DNA of 64,000 nt from Phocoena phocoena (GCF_963924675.1 NC_089221.1:92443835-92507834); one strand, 5' to 3'. Positions 34,880 to 48,389 are shown, counted from the stretch's first letter. Program-made: numbers and translations. The notes: a model not told the origin generated them from the letters alone.

Positions 34880-35215
34880 TAAACCTGCATGTCCAACAAT
34901 AAAGGATTAAATAAACTTATAGCATTAGCCATACAATGGAATATTACAGAACTATGAAAATATTATAAAATATTTAGTGACATAAAAAGATGACTATATT
35001 AAATTAAAAAGCATACTTCAAAATATGATCCCATTAAATGCATGCCTGCATAAAATGCACAGAGAGAAAAATATACACATTATCAAAGGTTACTGCTGGT
35101 ATTAAAAACATTATTTAAATGGGTGATTTTGATATCTCTTTTTGTTTGCCCATATTTCCTAATTTTTATAAACAGTATATATGCACAGCTTGTAGTATGT
35201 TTTTTTTTAAGTTTC
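34880..35215 (+). mobile_element. Ancient L1 3'-end fragment
   Basis: The ACAATGGAATATTACAGAAC block and the following ATGATCCCATTAAATGCATG resemble the 3' part of old L1 elements. Confidence 0.45.
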
Positions 35216-35534
35216 TGTGCATGTGGTTAGTAGTCTGTTGATAAAAGTTCTAACCACAAAAGTAAATAAAACTATTGAAATTTAAGGTTTAAAAAAATTT
35301 TTTTTAAGACTTTCAAAGCAGCCACCTTGGAAGCTACTCATTCCAATATGTTCCATTAAATTTTTGTACATTCTGAGTTATGAACCTCACCAAAAAAAGA
35401 AAAAAAATGCACACGTTATTAATTCATAGTTAGATCCAGTTACCTTCCCTCAAGATGACATCATCCAGCATGACTACATTACTCACTACTTTGTTGTGAA
35501 TAGTTTATGGCTATTCCATGATAAAAATTAGCCC

Positions 35535-37050
35535 TAATTTTTTTTCTGCTTTACTGAGATACAACATACATATGAAAAGTACACCAATATTAAGTTTCTG
35601 ATGTAATCTAAGTATCCATGTAATCACTACCCAGGGAAGACACAGAACATTTCCAGCATCTCAGAAGGTTCCCTTTTGCCCCTTACCAATCAATATTCAC
35701 TCCCCAGAGGTAACCAGTATTCTGAATTCTGTATCTATTAGTTGGCATGCTTGTGAACTGCATATAAATGAAATCATACCGTATACAGTCTTTTGTGTCT
35801 CACGTTTTTTGCTCACCAAAATTTCTATGAGATTTATTTATGCTGTTGCATGTATCAGCTATTTTTTTTTTTAATGCTATGTAGCTATCCACTGTATGAA
35901 TGCACCTCAACTGATTTATCCTTTATTCTCCCTCTTGATGGACATTTGGGTTGTTGCCAGTTTGGAGGCTATTATGAAGAATGTTACTATAAACATTTTT
36001 GCACATATCTTCAGGTGGACACATGTACTCACTTCTCTTGAGTGTATATCTGGAAGTTTAAACGCTGAGTCATAGGGTTTAACTTTAAAAGAAACTGCTG
36101 AATGGTTTTCCAAAGATGATGTGCCATTTTATACTCCTACCAGCAATGTATAAGCATCTTGATGTTCCACATTTGGCATGATCAGTCTTTTAAATTTTAG
36201 TGATTTGAGTAGGAATGAAATGATATTTGCACTTCCCTGAGGATAAAGGATGTTGAATCCCTTTACATGTGCTTACTGACCATTTACCTTCTTTTCTGAA
36301 TTGCCTTTTCAAGTTTTGGGCCAGATTTTAAAAACTGGACTTTTAAAATTCTTGGTTTGTAAAAATTCTTTGTATATTCTGAAACAAGTCCTTTATCAGA
36401 TATACGTACTGCAAATATTTTCTTCCAGTCGATGCCTTGTCTTTTCATTTTCTTAATGAAGTCTTTTGAAAAGATTTTAAGTTTTAAATTTGATGACATT
36501 CATTTTATACCTTTTTTTCTTTTATGTTTACAGCTTTATGTGTACTAAGAAATTTTGCCTTCATGAAGGTCAAAGCGATATTACCCTATATTTTCTTCCA
36601 GAAACATAATGGAGACTTTTGATGAACAAAAGCTGTCGGTTTTAATGATGTCCCACTGATAAATTTTTAGTCCTTTGGCATTCTATTTAAGAAATCTTTG
36701 CCTACTCTAAGGAGATGAAGCTATTCCCTAAGTTTTCTTCCAGAAGGAAACTGTTCTGTTTTCACATTTACATTTTTTGCATATGATTTACCTGAATTAC
36801 TTTTTTGCATATGATTTGAGGTAGAGCTCTTGGTTCTTTTTTGGGTTTTTTTTCCTTCATACAGATATTTAATTGCCTCTGCACCATTTATTGAAAAAAC
36901 CAGCCTTTCCCCACTGATCTGCAGGGATGCCTGGATCATAAATCAGGTGACCATATATACGTAGGTATTTTTCTCAACTCTATTGCTCTTAGTCTACTAA
37001 TCTACTCTAATTACCACATTGTCTTAATAACTTTACAACAGCTTTACATT
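35535..37050 (-). mobile_element. Ancient L1 remnant in intron 2
   Basis: Antisense of L1: TTTACTGAGATACAACATAC, then GGACATTTGGGTTGTTGCCA, then AGTCCTTTATCAGATATACG, in the order seen in younger L1s. About 1.5 kb, no open frame. Confidence 0.65.
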
Positions 37051-37427
37051 CTCAGCTACTATGTCTTTAAATATTACTTTTGCTCCATTCTCTTCCCCTG
37101 CCCCTTCTAAGACTTCAATTATATTTGCTTTTACCTATTTGCCTGTGTCCCTCGTAACTCTTACATATTTTTTGTTTTCCATTTTTCTTCCTCTTCTGTG
37201 CTTCAGTTTGGATATTTTTCTATTGACCTTTCTACATGTTCACTAATTCTATCTTCTCACTAGTTCATTAATCCTGTGTTTAACTTGTGACCAAGCCCAT
37301 CCAATAAGTTAATGTCAAAAATATTTCAGTTATAGAATATCTATATGACTCTTCTTAATTACAGATTCCAATTCTCTGTCAAGATTTTCTGATTTTTCAT
37401 CCATTTAATCCAACCTTTTCTTTTCTT

Positions 37428-37632
37428 TTTTTTTTTTTTGCGGTACATGGGCCTCTCACTGTTGTGGCCTCTCCTGTTGCGGAGCACAGGCTCCGGACAC
37501 GCAGGCTCAGCGGCCTTGGCTCACGGGCCCAGCCGCTCTGCAGAATGTGGGATCTTCCTGGACCGGGGCACGAACCTGTGTCCCCCGCATCGGCAGGTGG
37601 ACTCTCAACCACTGCGCCACCAGGGAAGCCCC
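37428..37632 (-). mobile_element. CHR SINE
   Basis: Full-length, T-run then GCGGTACATGGGCCTCTCAC. Flanked by CTTTTCTTTTCTTTT-like copies, a probable TSD. Confidence 0.93.
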
Positions 37633-38631
37633 AATCTTTTCTTTTTTCTCAAAACACTTAAATTATGTTAAAATCTTTGACTACTAATTACAACACATGG
37701 ATCATCTTGGGATTTGCTTCTATTTTCTATTTGTTCTTTTGATTATCAGTCATTTTCCTATTTATTTGTATTTCTTGTAACTTTTAACTACATGCTAGTC
37801 ATTATGTATACAAGAACAATACAGACTTCAGATCAGATTTTGCCTCAAAGAGTTTGCCCTTTCCACCACTGGGGTCTGATTTCCTTCATCCAATAACTGA
37901 AAATAGGTTGCAGGTGCAGTTTAAGTGAACTTCATGTCTGATTTGGTTTGCCAAGTTCCTTGCATGTCTCTCTCCTCTACACTTAAACTGAGGAGACCTG
38001 TTGTATGAGTATTCCTCTAGCAGGACGTGGCCTCCTAACATCCTGCCTCCACAGTCCATCCCCAGCATCCTTCCCCACAGCAAGACTCAGCCAATGCCCC
38101 ATGCATTTGGAGAAAATTTGGGAAAACTAGCCATGCATTTGGAGCTCCTCTAAATGTCAATACTTCACATCTGCCCACGTGTTTGTCAAGACCTCCAACA
38201 GTTTCTTTCCTCCAGTAGAGTCCTGTGCCAGTGATGAATTATCAGTCTGTCCCTAGAAATAGCAAATACCCCTGGGGAAGAAAATTACCAGTGATCTCAG
38301 CTCATCTATAAAGGGCTCTTTCCTCTTAGGAATTTTAGTTAATACAGTCCTTGATGATTTCACAGTTCTCCAATGTCTTTAAAAGTACGATTTTAATTTT
38401 TTGTCCAGTGTTTTCTAGTTGCTGCAGTAGTACTGAATGATGGCCTGGGGCTGCATGCTGCATACAACCTTAAAGAAGTCCTCAATTTCAGAGAGCGTTT
38501 AAGAGAAAATGCAACACAACTGCAAAGCAATTCCAAATAAAATACTTCAAAAAAATGTTTTGAGAAACGACAGCTTTTAAAATTAATATGTAAATTTTAA
38601 AGGAGAGACTATTCATTTGTCTTTATAAATT
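37633..38631. other. Intron 2, no recognisable feature
   Basis: No gene or confident repeat. A short GC-balanced stretch at 37840-38300 has no coding signature I trust. Confidence 0.45.
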
Positions 38632-38643
38632 CTGGAAGTTTGG

Positions 38644-38738
38644 GGTTTTTTTTGTTGCGGTACGTGGGCCTCTCACTGTTGTGGCGTCTCCTCTTGCGGA
38701 GTACAGGCTCCGGACGCGCAGGCTCAGCGGCCATGGCT
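38644..38738 (-). mobile_element. 5'-truncated CHR SINE
   Basis: Only about 95 bp of the SINE 3' part. The perfect 12-bp TSD CTGGAAGTTTGG at 38632-38643 and 38739-38750 shows truncation at insertion rather than later deletion. Confidence 0.93.
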
Positions 38739-38750
38739 CTGGAAGTTTGG

Positions 38751-39576
38751 TTTTAAAAAATTACTTAGTTACATTACATAATCACATTATTTTAAAAAAC
38801 ATTTTAAGATTTTAAAAACATCAGAGACTTAATTATTAGAGACAAAATATGTTGTGGTCATATCAGTAAATAGGAAATATTTATCAATGATCAACTGTGT
38901 CACTTCAAGGGGGTTTCTGCTTGACTCACTTCTGTTTTTCTCAATATATCATAGTTATTTATTCTTTTCATTACCAGATAAAAGTATACTTGATAATTAA
39001 ATCTTCAAAATAAATTATGAAATGTGCCAATTTGAATTTCTACTTCTCATTGTTTCTTATACTCTGAAAATAAAAGATGCTTTCCGTGTATGGTTTTATA
39101 GTTTACAGAGCAAGTTATAAATATTTCATTTTGCTAAAATACAAAAAAGATAAAAATAGTTGATTAATATTTTACCTAAAGATAATTTTTTCTATACCAT
39201 GCCATATCTCAGTTTAAATGCTTCACAACACACCATATTTACCTTGTTGCTATGCTCACCATTTTAAAGTAAATCACGTTCATTTCTAGCCCTGGAGTAA
39301 AAAATATAGTACATAATTTCTCTTAAGTTTAGCTGTAATTGCTGCATTTATCTCATTGAAATCCCACAAAATCTGTATTTTATTTTAATTACAGAAATGT
39401 CAAATATATACATAAATGCAGAGAACAATATAACAAACTCCTATGTATCCTCACATCTTACTTCAGTAACTATCAACTCATGGGCTTCTTTCATCTATAC
39501 CCATAACCATTTTCTTCTTTCCCCTACAACCCAAATTTATCTGAAAAACAAATCTCAGACACACTGTTTCTTCTGT
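38751..39576. other. Intron 2, AT-rich
   Basis: No recognised gene, RNA or repeat. Confidence 0.5.
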
Positions 39577-39593
39577 AAAAAAATTCGATATAC

Positions 39594-39805
39594 GGGCTTC
39601 CCTGGTGGCGCAGTGGATGAGAGTCCGCCTGCCGATGCAGGGGACACGAGTTCGTGCCCCGGTCTGGGAAGATCCCACATGCTGCGGAGCGGCTGGGCCC
39701 GTGAGCCATGGCCGCTGAGCCTGCGCGTCCGGAGCCTGTGCTCCACAACAGGAGAGGCCACAATAGTGAGAGGCCCACGTACCGCAAAAAAAAAAAAAAA
39801 AAAAA
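39594..39805 (+). mobile_element. CHR SINE
   Basis: Full-length with A-tail. The TSD AAAAAATTCGATAT precedes it and recurs ending at about 39813. Confidence 0.95.
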
Positions 39806-39813
39806 TTCGATAT

Positions 39814-42268
39814 GTATATTTACACAGGGATTCTTTCTAAACACAATCACAATGCCATCATTATATGTAAAAAATAAGCATTTCCTTAATATTCTCAAAT
39901 ATACAGTGTTCACATTTCCCTAACTGTTGTACACATACTTTCCTGACACACACACACAAAATATTTTTATAGTATCAATGACATGTAATCAATAGCAAAG
40001 CAGTATTCTCTTTTGCCACTAGATGGTACTACTGCATAAACTTCAGAAATCCTGAGATATCTAGTTGGAGGAGACACACCTTGCCTTCCATAGAGTAAAT
40101 ATGTTAATGATCAGTAAACATAATTCAAGATCATATGATGTATTCCAAAGTCTAATAAGTGATTTTTTGAGAAATAACCATTGTTTTGGATTAACTTTAA
40201 TCCAGTGTAAGAAGTGCCAATGTTTCCAAGTGTCTTTTCACAACTCAATATTCTAAGACAAAATAAACAGGTCATGGTTCCTATTCTTTAACACCATACA
40301 TAAAGCCTCTTAAAAGGAGAGATACATAAATAATTTCAGTACAAGGTCGTAACTGCTATGATAACATACACCCAATCCTGAAGAAATACGTGGATGGCTT
40401 AGCAAGGATGTCTGTAAAAGCACTTGCTGAGTAATAACCAATTCACAGCTGAATTCAGACAATATTAGTATTTAATTAGTATTTAATATTAAATAGTAAT
40501 ACTCATGATGTATATTATACCACATGGCTAAGAGGTCACCCTGATATTCTAGTGTAGAAATATAAGGGTCTGACTTGTATTGTTACTCTGAGAGACATTC
40601 CATTTCAACATGGAGATGGATCTAAAGATAGGTTAAAATGTTTCCCAAAAATGAATTTTGAATTTGCTCAAGTAGTTAAAAAAAAAACCCAACAACTTTT
40701 AAAAGGACCTCAGAATTCTGCACTACAAAAGAGACATTGAGATAGGCATGCCAGGAAGAATTCCCTACTAAGTATACTTCTGAAGTAGATGAAAGAGTAG
40801 TCCTGCTGGGAATTTTAAGTTTTTTATCTTTAAACTTTTAAAACCACATGCCATGTACAATAATTTTAGATATATTATGTTGATCTGTGTTAAAATACCA
40901 GACTATACTTTTTTAACCTAGTAGGTAACTGAATCAGCTGTTTTTAAGGTCACCCAAAGTCTGTGGTGAGAAAAAATATTTCTTTATAGTCTACTTAATC
41001 TCCAAAAGGACTTGAGGTAGGTATCTTGGAGATCTGTCAATTGCTACTGCCATAGAAATAGGCAATTAGAGTGGAAAAGATTTATAGATACATAGGGAGG
41101 GAGGGAGAGGAAGAAAAAGAGGAAGAGAGAGAGAAAGAAAGAGAGAAAAAGAAAGAAAGAAAAAAAGAAAGAAAGAAAAGAAAGAAAGAAAGAAAAGCTC
41201 ATATGAGTAAAAGGCTGAACTGTTATGATAATGAATACAAAACTAAAAGAGGAGCAAAAATAGTTCAGTGATATACAGAAGCTTGAAGAATAAGGGAGAC
41301 CTCAAAATGCATGGAAAAAGAACTAGAAGAGACTAGGAAATGAATACGGAATGAGAGTAGTGAGCAGACAGGAAGAAAGGGTCGGAAACCCAGATGGTTA
41401 AAATAGCCAAGGCACAGAAACAACACGTAGCAGGAAGAATTTTTTAAAAGAGAAGGAGGTAACAGTTTTGTTGAATCTCCAATTCTATAAAGTTATTAAA
41501 TTCAGGGAGAGGAGAATCTGCCTAAGTAGCTGGAAATTAAAACAGTTAAAGTTTTAACCTTAATTATTTTGAAATTAGAACGTATTTTCCCCAGTGCAGA
41601 CTTAATATTTTATAACTTGTCGTGGAGGTTATCACAGCTTTTCAGTGTTATTTGGGAAACCAATTTCAAGGTGTGAAGGTGTCATGGAAATCATCTATGC
41701 TAGTGCAATGACTGTATTTTCCAAATAAGGCAACCTCTAGAAGGGTACCCTAGAGTATGTAGTTTAGCTTATGACAAAACCAGGAACAGGACCAGGTACT
41801 GACTTTCAGTTCAGGACTCTTCCCACTAGGGCACCCTGATTTTCTTGATCATCTATCATTGTAGCACTTAAGTGAAGACAAGATCTGAGAGAGTTGGGGA
41901 TGATGGCAATATTTAATACTTGAGATATATTCTAAGGTTGTGAGGCTAGTTTCTATGAATTACACAGAATACCCACCCTCACTATAGTGACGGTTAAGTT
42001 GGCCTTTTATTTTTAAGCTTAAAAATAACTAAGAACTAACTAATGAGTCATTGGGGTTTTACAATCATTTTCCTTATATGATTTGCTGGATGAATTCAAA
42101 ACATTTTGTTTAAAAATATAAATGTTAACTTTTGCAAGAAAGAGTTTACATATTATTGCTTAACTTACAACACACTTTTAAGTAAGTGAAGTGTCTAATC
42201 CCAAGTTTACAGAAAGGAGTACTGAATAAAAATGGATAAACTACAATTAAAAGTCACAGTCTTGATAC
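39814..42268. other. Intron 2 next to exon 2
   Basis: Mostly unique AT-rich intron up to the exon 2 donor. A degraded MIR-like stretch may lie at about 41690-41840. A purine microsatellite is at 41090-41195. No gene seen. Confidence 0.5.
41090..41195 (+). repeat. Purine microsatellite, (GGGA)n then (GAAA)n
   Basis: About 100 bp of pure purine on the plus strand, polypyrimidine on the APC sense strand. It could also form a triplex (H-DNA). Confidence 0.95.
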
Positions 42269-42421
42269 CTTCATATTAGATGCCTCAGTTTCCAGTTTTG
42301 TAAGATGATTGGAATTATCTTCTAGCTCTTGTCGAAGATTTGAGTTCTCCATCTTCAGTGCCTCAACTTGCTTTAACAACTGATCATATGAAGCTGCAGC
42401 CATCCTTGGCTACCCTTGGAC
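42269..42421 (-). CDS. APC: APC exon 2 (first coding exon; start codon, codons 1-45)
   Basis: The acceptor CTTATAG precedes 18 UTR bases, then ATG at 42403-42401 in the context AGCCAAGGATGG. The coding part is 135 nt, codons 1-45, beginning MAAASYDQLLKQVEALKMEN and ending ...EASNMK, with donor GTATCAAG. This is most of the APC dimerisation domain, a parallel coiled coil covering about residues 1-57; the heptad hydrophobics (L9, L10, V13, L16, L23, L27, L34, L37) are visible. The residues appear identical to human. The 153-nt exon length equals the human exon. Confidence 0.97.
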
Positions 42422-44423
42422 CTATAAGGTTAAAAAGGATTTTGAAATTCACTACTAAAAATATAGTGGCTGCTTGTTTACAAAGAAAGGGATAAACAAA
42501 ACCCTGGAGACACTTAATAAGAAGAATTGTGTTTATGTAGTAGTTTCCATCGCAAAACAATATTGTGCAAGTAGCAGCATCTTTCTAAGAGGATGAAATA
42601 CTGGGGTCTTAATTAAAGACAGATAGGACTAAAATAGAAGAGAACTTCAGTAGTGTTTGAAAACATTTGTCTTTTCACAGGTGGATGAGATTTCTATCAG
42701 GTTAGAATTTTTTAGAAGGTTTTAAAGATATTTTAAATGGCAAGACTTAGGAAATATAATCATTGATAAGAAATTTATTTATATTGGTAATATTAATTTA
42801 TTTCTGGATTTTTTCCAATAGTCACATAATTTTAAAGCCAGAATGGATTAATGAGATTAGGTATTGCATTCTACCACTTTTCATTTGATAAAAGGCTAGT
42901 CTCAAACATTATCCATAGGGAAGTATGAAGTTCCAGGAAGGCGTCATTAAAAAGGCAGTCATTAACAAAATGGACACAAGGGAGAAGTGTAGATTGAGAC
43001 TTCAAATCTTTTGGATAGAAAGATGATAATAATTACTAGTATAAATTCTAATACATTCATCCAAAAGGATGAATATAACAGGCCATGCTATGGCATATGC
43101 ATCTTGGGACCCACTGTGTTCAGACTGAGGCTGAAAGACACTTAAAGAAAACTGATGCCTTCAGGAGTAGAGACTGTCAAAGAGAAGTGAAGAAGAGCCT
43201 GGCTGTTAATTACAAGACTATGAAAGAAGAGGGGAGAAAAGAAAGATATAGAAGATAGCCAGGTAATAAGAGGCCCTTGGCCTGAAGAATTAGAGAATGC
43301 TAGGAGTTACGTTCAGACTAACCAAGTTTCAAAGACCCAGATTCTCTTTTTAGTTTAATCCCAAACTCACTTAGGAATAAATAAAATTCTACCTATATTT
43401 AAAAGCTAAAAAGTATAACAAAGTTTGTACTCAAGCAATACTTAAAGATCTGGACATTTAAAAAAATGTTTCTGTAATAAAAATCCACTACACAAAATAA
43501 GGCAGACAAATTATAACACTGGCTAGTCATGACAATATTGGGGGTTCAGGAACTGGAAGGTCCCTAACAAGGGAAATCAAGGGACTCAAGTCTCGTCTCT
43601 TCACGAATGGCTAGAGTCAATGATAAACCTGGTGCAACCCACCGATTCCTGAGGAGGAAACGGAATCCTGGGAGGTGGGGATCACTCACAAAAGTCTTTA
43701 CTGCTTAAAAGAATGACTTGTATTTGGAGATCTGGGTCTTAATTTCAGTCTTGGTCCTGTTTTTACCTTTGCCCCTTCATTGAAATTCATTTCACCATTT
43801 GTACAGTGGACATTTACTACCTGTTCTAATATAATTTACAGGGATATTGTCAGAATTAAGAAACAAAAGGAGGGTCTAAAAATAAAAGTGATGTGTAAGT
43901 TATATTACGAAAATACACTTGAAACATAACTTCCTTAGTAAGACCTACTGTTGATCTATTGTTGTAAGCCCCAGTCCCCCAATCAATGGACAAGAGGTGA
44001 AGAATAATTCACCCCCTTGAAAAAGACAGAGATGTCTCAAAAACAAGGGAGAAATTCATAGGTGGGGTCACTTATCTGTTTTACACCATACCACTAATAA
44101 GCAGGTCTGGAAAGAGGTAGCACATTAAAAACCATGTGACAGAAGTGGGGATCTGACAGTATTTAATAATGTAAGCCCTAAAATTCTTCATTTCAAATAA
44201 AATCCTAACAGGTAATTTTCCACTAAAACAATAAAATAAGAGAAAAGGTAATAACACAGAGAAAGAGCAAAGTACACAGAAGTATGCTAAGACAGAGGTT
44301 ATAACCTCACACAATTACAAAAAGAACCAGATGGGCAAAATGAACACGAGACTACTAAAACTGCTCTTCACTGGAGGGAAAGGAATTCAGCCCTTCAGAT
44401 GGACAATTAAAACATTTGATCAT
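42422..44423. other. Intron 1 upstream of exon 2
   Basis: Unique intron with one MIR-like segment at about 43690-43880 (plus). No gene recognised. Confidence 0.5.
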
Positions 44424-44424
44424 G

Positions 44425-44563
44425 GGACTTCCCTGGTGGTCCAGTGGTTAAAACTCCACACTCCCAATGCAGGGGGTCCGGGTTCGATCCCTGGTCAGGG
44501 AAATAGATCCCGCACGCTGCAACTGAGGCCCAGCGCAGCCAAATAAATAAATAAATATTAAAA
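44425..44563 (+). mobile_element. Bov-tA/CHR-1-like SINE
   Basis: Starts GGGACTTCCCTGGTGGTCCA, with a B-box-like GGTTCGATCCC and a TAAATAAATAAATA tail. TTGATCA flanks both ends. Confidence 0.9.
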
Positions 44564-45213
44564 AAAATGTTTTTGATCACCTTTTTTCCCCCCTCCAGAA
44601 TCAAATCATTTAAGTCATTTCTGCTTTAGAAAGCAGGGTGCTTTCATACAATTTTACAGGAAAAATAAGATGTTTCATGGAGTAATACTTTGCCTTATAC
44701 CCTTGCAGGATGTTGCAGCCATCCCTAACTCAAAACTGCTTACTGAAAAATTTAAGAACTCATAAATTTATTTTAGAATGCCTTTTATACAATCACATGA
44801 ATTTCATACCAAATATATCTTAAATGAAAGTCACTCAGCATCATTAAAAATATCAAAATTTATCACATGAAATGGGGAAAAACTCTGAATCTTTCACGCT
44901 ACTGAGAATATACAAAGATCTAAATTTGTTTTTCAGTAAGGATACCCAGTAAAGAGATCCTCACCCCTTAAGAGTAGGGTAGGGGAGAAGAAAGCAAAAG
45001 GACTGTTATTTAGATTTTTATCCAAATGTTGACTGGAAAACAAATTTACCAGTATCCTAAGAAATTAATGCAAGGAGGCAGAAAAGTTGAGGCAGGCAAT
45101 TAAAATTAAGTCTGAAGGATTCAACTAGAATTAAATCTGAAGGATTCTTTATTATAATTTAAGAAGTTTGGGATCACTTTTTAAAAAATTAGTTAAACTG
45201 CTTTTATTGTTTG

Positions 45214-45414
45214 TTTTTGCGGTACGCGGGCCTCTCACTGCTGCGGCCTCTCCCGTTACGGAGCACAAGCTCCGGATGCGGATGCGCAGGCCCAGCGGCC
45301 ATGGTCACGGGCCCAGCCGCTCCGTGGCATGTGGGATCTTCACGGACTGGGGCAGGAACCCGCGTCCCCTGAATCGGCAGGCAGACCCCCAACCACTGCA
45401 CCACCAGGGAAGCC
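45214..45414 (-). mobile_element. CHR SINE
   Basis: Full-length, with a duplicated GGATGC hexamer in the body. TATTGTTT flanks suggest a TSD. Confidence 0.92.
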
Positions 45415-45689
45415 CTATTGTTTTGTTTTAATGAATTAAAAAAAAAAAGATGTATTTGCCAGTACTGTTAGATGGTAATGAAAAAAGAGGAAAATACCAA
45501 TAGAAAGAAGAAACCAAAAGATCATAAAAGACTACTTTGCTCAATTCTATGTAAATAAATTTGAAAGCTAAATGAAATAGATAATTTACTAGAAAATGTA
45601 ATTTATCAAAACTAACAACAAAAAGAGATGGAAAATCTAAAATTTACAACAAAAATCACTATTATAAAATCGACATTATTCAACATGTT

Positions 45690-46510
45690 AATAGGTCTAC
45701 ACAGAAGAAAAATATTATCATGCCAAAGGTGATGAAAAGACGCTTTACAAATTCAATGTCCAGTTTTGTTGAAAATACTCAATATAATAGGACACTTTTT
45801 TTTTTTAACACAATATATAGCAGCCCAAAGCCAGTACCACAGAATATGGAAACACTCGGTATACTATATTGCTAAACTAAGGGAAAGCCCATTTTTACCA
45901 CTCTTACTCATTGTACCAGTCAACACAATTAAAGAATGAAATTAGAAAGGAATACTATTGGCAGATGATATAATTATATACCTAGACTATCCAAAAGAAT
46001 CAACTAAGTATTACCACAACAAGATAGTCTAGTAATTTAGTGTAGTACAAAATATACAGAAACCTTTCCTTTATATGTGTAAAGAGAAACCAGATAGAAG
46101 ATGAAATGGAAGAAAAGATCTTATTTATAATTAAAAAAAACACAGGCAAAAAAACCCAAAAAACCAAAACCAAAACAAAAAAAGCACAGGCATAAACTGA
46201 ACAAAGAGTTCAAAACATATTATGAGAAAACTATAAAATGCTTCTGAAAGACACAAAGGTACATTTCAACAAATGGAAAGACATACCTTGTTTGTGTACA
46301 TAAAGATTCAGTATCATAAAGATGTCATTTCTCCCTAAGTTAATTTATAAATTGTACATGGTCCCAATATAAATATTATATAAGCCTGGTTTTTATTTTG
46401 TTTTCTGCAGCTAGAAAACTGAAAGAAACAAACAAGCAAAAAAGGGAAAACATGAAAAAAGAGCAGGAGTACACCTACCACATATTAAATTACTGTACAA
46501 AGCCATTATA
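45690..46510 (+). mobile_element. Ancient L1 ORF2 remnant in intron 1
   Basis: Decayed plus-strand ORF2: GGCAGATGATATAATTATAT corresponds to the catalytic ADD region, followed by a divergent downstream block. Many stops. Confidence 0.65.
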
Positions 46511-46706
46511 AGTAAAATAGTATGAAGTCAACTGTACTGTACAGTAAGTTAATTTCTTAGTTCTGATCATTATACTATGGATATGTAAGATGTTAACATT
46601 AGGAGAAGCTAAGTGAAGGGTACATGGGAACTCTCTACTATTTTTCCAACTCTTTTGTAAGTCCAAAGTTATTTAAAAATAAAAAGGCTTTAAAAAGCCG
46701 TAATAG

Positions 46707-47090
46707 GACTTCCCTGGTAGCGCAGTGGTTAAGAATCTGCCTGCCAATGCAGGGGACATGGGTTCGAGCCCTGGTCCAGGAAGATCCCACATGCCGCGGA
46801 GCGACTAAGCCCGTGTGTCACAACTACTAAGCCTGCACTCTAGAGCCCAAGAGCCACAACTACTGAGCTCGCATGTCACAACTACTGAAGCCCGTGTGCC
46901 ACAATTACTGAGTCCACGTGCTGTAGCTACTGAAGCCTGCATGCCTAGAGCCCATGTTCCACAGCAAGAGAAGCCACAACAATGAGAAACCTGCACACTG
47001 CAATGAAGAGTAGCCCTCACTCACCACAACTAGAGAAAGCCTGTGCGCAGCAACGACGACCCAATCTAGCCAAAAAATAAATAAAATTTA
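46707..47090 (+). mobile_element. Long CHR-type SINE with expanded internal repeats
   Basis: Carries a run of about six CACAACTACTGA-type units in the middle, making it about 385 bp. It ends in AAATAAATAAAATTT. Confidence 0.92.
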
Positions 47091-47155
47091 AAAGAAAAAC
47101 AAAAAAGCTATGATATTGGCAGATGAATAGATCAACCAAGGGAACACATTTTTTT

Positions 47156-47360
47156 TTTTTTTTTTTTTGCGGTATGTGGGCCTCTCACTGTTGTGGCCTC
47201 TCCCGTTGCAGAGTACAGGCTCCGGACGCGCAGGCTCAGCGGCCATGGCTCACGGGCCCAGCCGCTCCGCGGCATGTGGGATCTTCCCGGAGCGGGGCAT
47301 GAACCCGTGTCCCCTGCATCGGCGGGCGGACTCTCAACCACTGCGCCACCAGGGAAGCCT
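47156..47360 (-). mobile_element. CHR SINE
   Basis: Full-length. Perfect TSD GGGAACACATTTTTT at 47140 and 47361. Confidence 0.95.
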
Positions 47361-47814
47361 GGGAACACATTTTTTTAAATTCCATGATATATGTAAATTT
47401 AGTCATAATAAAGGTAGCATCTCAAACACAGGTGAAAAGATGAACTTTAAATAAACGGCAATGGAAACTGGACAGCCATGAGGAAACTGACAAAACTGCA
47501 CCCTTCCTTATACTACACACCAGGGTAAATTACAAAACAGGGATTTAAATGTTTAAGAACATTACGTGGCATTTAAATCATGGAAACAGTTCTGTTTTTA
47601 ACTAAAGATACTTAAATGGAATATACCTGCTTCCAAGAAGGCTATTATGGAGCAAATGAACATTTTAATTTTACCTGATTAGTTAATGGGTAAGGCACAT
47701 GGAGGGCCTGTTGGAGCTCTGAAGTGATGATGTCTATTACTAGACTAGGAGTGACAGATTGGGTTCTTAGGTTCCTTTAAACAAATGCAAAAGTTTTTAC
47801 TTGGTATAAAAGCT

Positions 47815-48130
47815 TAACTACTTTTAAATAAATAGGATACATCCATGCAGTGGAATATTACACTGGCATTAAAAAGAATGAGGTTGATGTAAAAACAAAC
47901 CAAAAAAAGGGGGAGAAAACAAAAAAAGAGTACAGATCACTATGTCTCATACTGTCCATCTTGTTCTAGTAAAAAATAAAAGGATTGTATAAAGATAAAA
48001 ATGTCATTGAAAGGATATACAAAAGTACAGTCACTGCCTCTGGAAAAAATGGTCTCAGGTCTGCTGAGAAGAAGCTTTCCTTTTCATTGTATAACTTTGT
48101 GTAAAGTTTGAAGATCAGAGCAAAAAGTTG
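47815..48130 (+). mobile_element. Ancient L1 3'-end fragment
   Basis: CAGTGGAATATTACACTGGC and AAAAAGAATGAGGTTGATG match the old L1 3' region. Confidence 0.45.
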
Positions 48131-48389
48131 TCTTTTTGAAAAGACTGATTATGATTAAAGAGAGGGAAGAGCCCAAACATTTAAAATGAACAAAACTCAA
48201 AGGTGGGGGGAACTGACTCGAAGAAAAAGAAAATCTTAAAAGTTCTGCAACATTGAAAAACTGGAGCAGTAGTTAAATATTTCCCCTTTCCTTCTCCTAA
48301 CACAAAAAATACCAGATTCAAATGGTTTTACAGACACCTTCTACCAAACATTTGAGGAACAAAGTATTCCAACCTTTTGTTTTTTATAA

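Noticed and set aside
41071..41271. 66-codon Lys/Glu-rich ORF
   Set aside because: It is translation of the GAAA microsatellite.
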